Source of the DNA: UBA1562 sp041653955
Lineage (GTDB): Bacteria; Omnitrophota; Gorgyraeia; Gygaellales; Profunditerraquicolaceae
DNA: 10,666 nt
NCBI GenBank assembly: GCA_041653955.1
Contig: JBAZEH010000040.1
Coordinates: forward strand, 1-10,666
Reading direction: 5' to 3'
This document shows positions 6,922 to 10,666 of the stretch, one piece after another. How positions within the stretch are numbered: the first letter of the stretch is position 1; each line of letters opens with the position of its first letter. A model generated the notes under the pieces. It ran no database searches and was not told where the DNA came from. It saw nothing but the letters and a program-made list of their open reading frames with translations. The translations under genes and the position numbers were made by a program.

Positions 6922-7708
6922 AATATTCTCCTTTGTAGACTATATTTGCCTTGCCTTCAAGCCAGACATCTGTAAATTTATTATTTATCCTTTTGAAATA
7001 TACCCGCAGCATCTCCCCGCTCTTAGTCAGCAGATCTACAGGGCCGCTGGATCCTGTTTTCAGGGCGAATATCAGGGCGGAAGCTACAGTCCCTGTGCCG
7101 CAGGCAAGTGTCTCGCCCTCAACTCCCCTCTCATATGTGCGTATGCCTGCGCGGAGTTTGCCCAGGGCCTCCACAAAATCCACATTAGCCCCCCGCGGGT
7201 AAAATTTTCTATGATTGCGTATGGCCCTGCCTATCCCGTCAACATCAATCCCGCTAAGCCCTTCTACAAATACTACCGCGTGCGGCACTCCTGTATCTAT
7301 ATAATCCGCTTTCAGGCTCCTGCGATTTACTTTTAATGGAATACCTCTTTTTATACCGCGTGGGTCGGTCAGCTTTATCCTGACATTATTGCCATTGACC
7401 CTTGAAAGGACCTCGCCTGCCCTGGTTTCCAGGCGGCTTTTGCTTTTTCCTAAAAATAGCGCGCTGGCGCGCGCCCCGTTACCGCACATCTCCGCCTCCG
7501 AACCGTCGGGGTTGAATATGCGCATCTTTATGTCCGCGGAACCGGATCCCTCCAAAAGAAGAAGCCCGTCGGCGCCTATGCCGAATTTCCTGTCGCAGAC
7601 CTTTCTTGCTAATCCCCTGGGGTCTTTTATCCCGGGGTTATGGCGCTTTTCAATAACTACAAAATCATTCCCTGAAGCCACCACCTTGGTAAAAATTATC
7701 TTTTGCAT
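6914..7708 (-). CDS. dapF: Diaminopimelate epimerase
   Basis: DapF converts LL- to meso-diaminopimelate, which serves both lysine and peptidoglycan. The 264 residues contain both catalytic cysteines: Cys75 in FNPDGSEAEMCGNGAR (65-80) and Cys203 in ERGVEGETLACGTGT (193-207). The N-terminus has SGNDFVVIE (12-20), the substrate-binding Asn region. GADGLL (45-50) and DTGVPHAV (138-145) also fit. It starts one base after the lysA stop, without a clear Shine-Dalgarno, so translation is likely coupled to lysA. It overlaps dapA by 8 bp. In a DapL pathway this enzyme follows the aminotransferase directly. Confidence 0.97.
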   Translation of the reverse strand: MQKIIFTKVVASGNDFVVIEKRHNPGIKDPRGLARKVCDRKFGIGADGLLLLEGSGSADIKMRIFNPDGSEAEMCGNGARASALFLGKSKSRLETRAGEVLSRVNGNNVRIKLTDPRGIKRGIPLKVNRRSLKADYIDTGVPHAVVFVEGLSGIDVDGIGRAIRNHRKFYPRGANVDFVEALGKLRAGIRTYERGVEGETLACGTGTVASALIFALKTGSSGPVDLLTKSGEMLRVYFKRINNKFTDVWLEGKANIVYKGEYYV

Positions 7709-7709
7709 A

Positions 7710-8981
7710 TTATAAACCCGAAAGAAATGGCGGAATTACCTCGTTATCAATCAAATCAGAGTAAGTCTCCCTTTTTCTAACCACAAAAAACCTGTCCTTT
7801 ATTACCAATATTTCCCCTGCGCGGCGCCTTGAATTATAATTAGAAGACATGCTAAACCCATATGCCCCCGCGCCCATTACGGCTAAATATTCCCCTTCCG
7901 CCGGCAAGGGGATAATCCTTTCTTTCGCGAAAAAGTCGCCACTCTCGCAGATCGGGCCCACAAGATCAACTTTTTGCGCCCTGGATGATGAGCCGCTCCT
8001 TTTGCGTAAAGGCAGGACCTGGTGGTAAGCCTCATACAACGCCGGCCTGATCAGGTCATTCATCCCCGCGTCAACGATAACGAACTTCTTCTTCGGGGTA
8101 GATTTGACATATAAAACCCTGGTAATGAGGATACCGGCATTACCCACGATAAACCTGCCCGGTTCAAGGATTATCTTAAGCCCCGTATTTTTTAATAAAG
8201 GGAGTACGCTTTTAGAGAACTTCTCCGCCGTCTGGGGCATCTCTTTATCATATATTATCCCTAAACCCCCTCCGATATTCAAATACTCAAGGGCTATACC
8301 CTTCTCCTTAAGCTGCCCGATGAATTTAGCCACTTTATTTATAGCCGCTACATAGGGTGCGCTCTCGGTGATCTGAGAACCTATATGTATATGCAATCCG
8401 CAGATATCCAGGTTGGTGAATTTTCCGCGGACCAGCAATATGTCATAAGCGGTCCCTAAGTCTATGCCGAATTTATTAGTGATCTTTCCGGTAGTGATGA
8501 ATTTATGCGTCTTCGGCTCTACGTCCGGGTTTATCCTGACTGCCACGCCGGCTCTTTTGCCCAGCCTCGCGGCGATCCGGTTTATATTCTCAAGTTCCGG
8601 TAATGATTCCACGTTAAAAAAACGGATCCTCCTCCTGATCGCCTCTTCTATTTCCGTATCTGTTTTTCCAACGGACGCGTAGACGATCTTTTCAGGAGGG
8701 CAACCCGCCTTAAGCGCCCTGAATAACTCCCCTCCTGACACAATATCTAACCCGGCGCCCTTATCTACAAGGGCCCTTAATATTGCCAGGTTGGAATTAG
8801 CCTTGACCGAATAACATATCAGCGGGTCCACGCCCCTGAAAGCCTTCTTCAGTTTCATAAAATGGCTTATCAGGGTATGGTAGCTGTAGATATAAAGCGG
8901 GGTGCCGAAACGTCCGGCAAGGTCCGACACTCTTGCATCTTCGCAATACAGGTAGTTTCCTTTATATTTGAATTCGTGCAT
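7710..8981 (-). CDS. lysA: Diaminopimelate decarboxylase
   Basis: LysA removes CO2 from meso-diaminopimelate to give lysine, using PLP. The 423 residues show the fold-type III pattern: MHEFKYKGNYLYCED (1-15) and GTPLYIYS (26-33) at the start, the PLP lysine Lys60 in YSVKANSN (57-64), and the HIHIGSQ loop (197-203). The glycine loop IGGGLG (236-241), ILEPGRFIVGNAG (271-283), Cys345 in VGPICESGDFF (341-351) and GAYGFSMSSNYNSRRR (372-387) follow, with Tyr374 near the PLP. The start is well supported because the first residues match the usual LysA opening. Yet no Shine-Dalgarno precedes it: the bases before ATG on the sense strand are CAGCTAAAAT. It is the first gene behind the odd 177-bp spacer and may have lost its original leader, or be read from a promoter or structured leader within that spacer. 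Confidence 0.97.
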   Translation of the reverse strand: MHEFKYKGNYLYCEDARVSDLAGRFGTPLYIYSYHTLISHFMKLKKAFRGVDPLICYSVKANSNLAILRALVDKGAGLDIVSGGELFRALKAGCPPEKIVYASVGKTDTEIEEAIRRRIRFFNVESLPELENINRIAARLGKRAGVAVRINPDVEPKTHKFITTGKITNKFGIDLGTAYDILLVRGKFTNLDICGLHIHIGSQITESAPYVAAINKVAKFIGQLKEKGIALEYLNIGGGLGIIYDKEMPQTAEKFSKSVLPLLKNTGLKIILEPGRFIVGNAGILITRVLYVKSTPKKKFVIVDAGMNDLIRPALYEAYHQVLPLRKRSGSSSRAQKVDLVGPICESGDFFAKERIIPLPAEGEYLAVMGAGAYGFSMSSNYNSRRRAGEILVIKDRFFVVRKRETYSDLIDNEVIPPFLSGL

Positions 8982-9029
8982 ATTTTAGCTGTTAATGGTT
9001 TGTCTTAGCTTGTTTCCACAGCACCGCTC

Positions 9030-9052
9030 GATTTTTCCCGCCTAAAAAAATC
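9030..9052 (-). repeat. Inverted repeat, 7-bp stem
   Basis: GATTTTT (9030-9036) and AAAAATC (9046-9052) pair perfectly around a 9-base GC-rich loop. In the sense direction there is a run of seven T in the 5' arm. It could be a hairpin in the lysA leader or half of a mobile-repeat remnant. It is not a standard terminator, because no U tract follows the stem. Confidence 0.5.
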
Positions 9053-9059
9053 TTACTTG

Positions 9060-9103
9060 GAGTTTCTGATCGCTCTCACTGATATCATCTTAGCGAGAAA
9101 CCC
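9060..9103 (-). repeat. Imperfect inverted repeat, about 12-bp stem
   Basis: GAGTTTC-TGA-TCGCT (9060-9074) pairs with AGCGA-GAAACCC (9092-9103) as a 12-bp stem. The stem has one 3-base bulge and one G-U pair if read as the minus-strand RNA. The 17-base loop contains the palindrome TGATATCA. Its strength in a short intergenic region suggests a functional RNA structure or an element end. No known RNA family is recognised. Confidence 0.55.
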
Positions 9104-9158
9104 TGGCTGCTCTCCGTATCCATACTCCACTCAAGATCAACACAAATTAATCCATTAG

Positions 9159-10520
9159 CTATCTTTTAATTGAAAGCTTAGACTCTACTGATTTTCTAGG
9201 ATCAAATAATTCCAGTATATCTTTTTTTACAATTTTATCTGATAGTTTTTCTTTCAGGAGATCTTCGGGGATAGCCTTTATTTGAATATTCTTATCAATA
9301 GAATACTTAATAAGCTCTCCGACAAGAGTATGGGCTTTCTTAAATGGCACTCCTTTCTTAACTAAATAATATACTAAGTCTGTAGCATACAAGGATTCAT
9401 CTTCTAAATGCACGCTTATTTTTTCTCTATTGAATCTCAAGGTCTTCACCAATCCATTCAATACCTTTAGCTCTTGAAAAATAATATCAAAAGAATTAAA
9501 CAGGGGTTCCTTATCTAATTGCATATCTCTATTATAAGTTAAGGGTAACCCTTTCATCATAGTTAAAACACTTACTAAGTTTCCGTATAGCCTACCGGCG
9601 TAACCTCTCGTCAACTCTAAGACATCTGGATTTTTCTTCTGAGGCATAAGTGAACTCCCGGTACAAAAAGCATCGTCTATTTCTACAAAACCAAACTCTT
9701 TTGTAGACCAAATGACTAAATCTTCTGACAATCTCGATAAATGCATTGCGACTATAGATAGGGCATTAATAATCTCAATAACAAAATCTCTATCGCTTAC
9801 CGCATCCAAGGAATTACTGGTGGGTTCTAAATTAAACTCCTCTTTAAAGTCTTTAAACTTTGCGTCGTTTAATAATTCTGACACACATATATTATACTCT
9901 GATGAACTAATTGGTGTCCCAGCCAAAGCACCTGCCCCCATAGTAATCTTTATATTCTTTTTGATATAATCTAATCTATCAATATCTCTTTTTAGCATCT
10001 CTTTGTAAACTCCGAGATAATCTTTTAAATAAACAGGTTGAGCGTGTTGCATATGTGTAAACCCGGGCACAATAATATCATTATTATCAATTGTTTCTTG
10101 AATTGCTGATGATAATATAGAAATTGCATCTTGAATCTCCACAATTAATTCCTTACAATACATTTTTGTCGCGAAAACAACCTGATCATTTCTGGACCTT
10201 GCCATATGTAATTTTAAGGCTGTTTCTCCAAGCTTATGCTGTAATATGTTCTGGATCTGGGTATGTATATCTTCACATTTTTCATCAAAATTAAATTTAT
10301 TATTCTCAATCATATCGAACATGGTATCCATCTCTCGACTTAAACTATCGGCTTCTGAAGAATTAAGATAACCATTTTTCTCTAATATCTTGGCATGGAG
10401 CATAGAGCCCAACAAATCGTATTTGGCTAATCTTTTATCGTATTGTACAGACTTAGTGAATTCTTCAACTAACGGGTCTGTATCTTTTTCAAATCTCCCT
10501 CCCCATAATTTTTTTTCCAT
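9159..10520 (-). CDS. argH: Argininosuccinate lyase, compositionally atypical
   Basis: ArgH splits argininosuccinate into arginine and fumarate, the last step of arginine synthesis. The 453 residues hold MEKKLWGGRF (1-10), EDIHTQIQ (83-90), HMARSRNDQV (105-114), GFTHMQHAQP (153-162, with the catalytic His region at 156) and the signature GSSLMPQKKNPDVLELTRG (288-306). TYNRDMQLDKE (328-338) also fits. The start follows argG by 18 bp and has AGGAG (10530-10526) at good spacing. The C-terminus stops at SVESKLSIKR, without the GGTAP-like end common in the family, so it may be short by about 10 residues. Its DNA is much more AT-rich than its neighbours: three sampled 60-base lines gave 25-38% GC, against 40-67% in three lines of lysA. 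That suggests acquisition from another source. Function is likely intact, since all catalytic motifs remain. Confidence 0.96.
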   Translation of the reverse strand: MEKKLWGGRFEKDTDPLVEEFTKSVQYDKRLAKYDLLGSMLHAKILEKNGYLNSSEADSLSREMDTMFDMIENNKFNFDEKCEDIHTQIQNILQHKLGETALKLHMARSRNDQVVFATKMYCKELIVEIQDAISILSSAIQETIDNNDIIVPGFTHMQHAQPVYLKDYLGVYKEMLKRDIDRLDYIKKNIKITMGAGALAGTPISSSEYNICVSELLNDAKFKDFKEEFNLEPTSNSLDAVSDRDFVIEIINALSIVAMHLSRLSEDLVIWSTKEFGFVEIDDAFCTGSSLMPQKKNPDVLELTRGYAGRLYGNLVSVLTMMKGLPLTYNRDMQLDKEPLFNSFDIIFQELKVLNGLVKTLRFNREKISVHLEDESLYATDLVYYLVKKGVPFKKAHTLVGELIKYSIDKNIQIKAIPEDLLKEKLSDKIVKKDILELFDPRKSVESKLSIKR

Positions 10521-10525
10521 TTTAT

Positions 10526-10530
10526 CTCCT
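10526..10530 (-). promoter_or_regulatory. Ribosome binding site of argH
   Basis: AGGAG lies 5 bases upstream of ATG 10520 in the 18-bp argG-argH gap. It fixes the argH start at MEKKLWGGRF. Confidence 0.7.
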
Positions 10531-10538
10531 TAAACAAA

Positions 10539-10666
10539 CTACCTCTTATACGGCATTCCCCAGATCTTGATAAAACCTTCCGCAAGTCTCTGGTCAAACT
10601 TATCGCCCTTGCCGTACGTGCTAAGCTCTTTCTTATATAATGAATACCTGGACCCCCTGGCAACGG
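10539..10666 (-). CDS. argG: Argininosuccinate synthase, C-terminal 41 residues (cut by window edge)
   Basis: In the frame ending at the TAG of 10541-10539, the minus strand reads SRYSLYKKELSTYGKGDKFD and then QRLAEGFIKIWGMPYKR. This matches the end of ArgG, which typically has SPYSLYSEELATF and ends with AEGFIKLxGLP. ArgG joins citrulline and aspartate with ATP to give argininosuccinate, the substrate of the next gene. The rest of the gene lies to the right of the window. The base composition here looks like lysA and dapF rather than like argH. A longer competing frame over the same bases is not real. Confidence 0.9.
   Translation of the reverse strand, partial: VARGSRYSLYKKELSTYGKGDKFDQRLAEGFIKIWGMPYKR

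Larger units (their letters stand above)
8982..9158 (-). other. Non-coding spacer with several inverted repeats between argH and lysA
   Basis: This 177-base stretch is the longest gene-free piece in an otherwise packed operon. I found no coding frame of note. It holds at least two good hairpins (9060-9103 and 9030-9052) and a weaker one with arms GCTGT (8988-8992) and ACAGC (9018-9022). It lacks lysine riboswitch and T-box hallmarks that I could recognise. It may be a structured leader of lysA, a small repeat element, or the scar of the event that brought in argH. Confidence 0.6.

Noticed and set aside
9030..9052. Rho-independent terminator after argH
   Set aside because: The 7-bp stem is A/T-based with a GC loop and is not followed by a U tract on the minus strand. 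It lacks the shape of a standard terminator.
9110..9145. Sigma70 promoter for lysA with TTGTGT and TGGATA boxes
   Set aside because: Both hexamers match poorly. In a 177-base AT-variable region such a pair is expected by chance.
8982..9158. Lysine riboswitch or T-box in front of lysA
   Set aside because: The length would fit an L-box, but I could not find the conserved purine-rich core of the lysine riboswitch or the T-box UGGN motif. The hairpins do not form the expected five-way junction by eye.
8982..9158. Integron attC site or insertion sequence end
   Set aside because: There are inverted repeats but no convincing RYYYAAC/GTTRRRY core pair. No transposase or integrase is nearby, and I saw no target-site duplication.
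10469..10663. A 64-codon minus-strand frame beginning MPGGPGIHYIRKS
   Set aside because: It covers the same bases as the end of argG and the start of argH in another frame. The argG frame gives a clear family match and this one matches nothing.

Overview
All genes in this window are on the minus strand, so transcription runs from the right edge (10666) to the left edge (1). The layout looks like a compact biosynthetic operon from an uncultured bacterium. In transcription order it reads: end of argG (argininosuccinate synthase), argH, a 177-bp non-coding spacer, lysA, dapF, dapA, dapB, an LL-diaminopimelate aminotransferase (dapL type), folK, panC, an aspartate dehydrogenase-like gene, and an 81-residue basic protein built of two tandem repeats. 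A hairpin terminator follows. After it come a B12-binding radical SAM enzyme and the start of a second B12-binding-domain protein cut by the left edge. The gene order, DapL-type lysine route and repeat protein suggest Candidatus Omnitrophota (former OP3) or a related uncultured phylum. That is an inference from recognition, not from any search.

Region 2907-8981 is a tight cistron series. lysA/dapF are 1 bp apart, dapF/dapA overlap by 8 bp, dapA/dapB are 13 bp apart, dapB/dapL 8 bp apart, dapL/folK overlap by 1 bp, and folK/panC overlap by 4 bp (ATGA). Together dapA, dapB, dapL, dapF and lysA encode the whole route from aspartate semialdehyde to lysine by the aminotransferase shortcut, with no need for dapC, dapD or dapE. 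folK (folate) and panC (pantothenate) ride in the same unit. The aspartate dehydrogenase-like gene could supply aspartate, which is used by argG, by the lysine pathway, and through beta-alanine by panC. Aspartate is therefore a plausible common theme of the block.

The oddest part is 8982-10520. argH is much more AT-rich than argG on one side and lysA on the other. It seems to lack the usual last residues of the family and is followed by a spacer with strong inverted repeats. lysA, just behind the spacer, has no visible Shine-Dalgarno sequence. This looks like a gene replacement or insertion inside the operon, possibly by horizontal transfer. The other item worth attention is the tandem-repeat basic protein at 1791-2036, which has a very strong ribosome binding site and sits just before the terminator.

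I see no CRISPR array, tRNA, rRNA, transposase or prophage gene. No gene-free stretch exceeds 300 bases; the longest is the 177-bp spacer.
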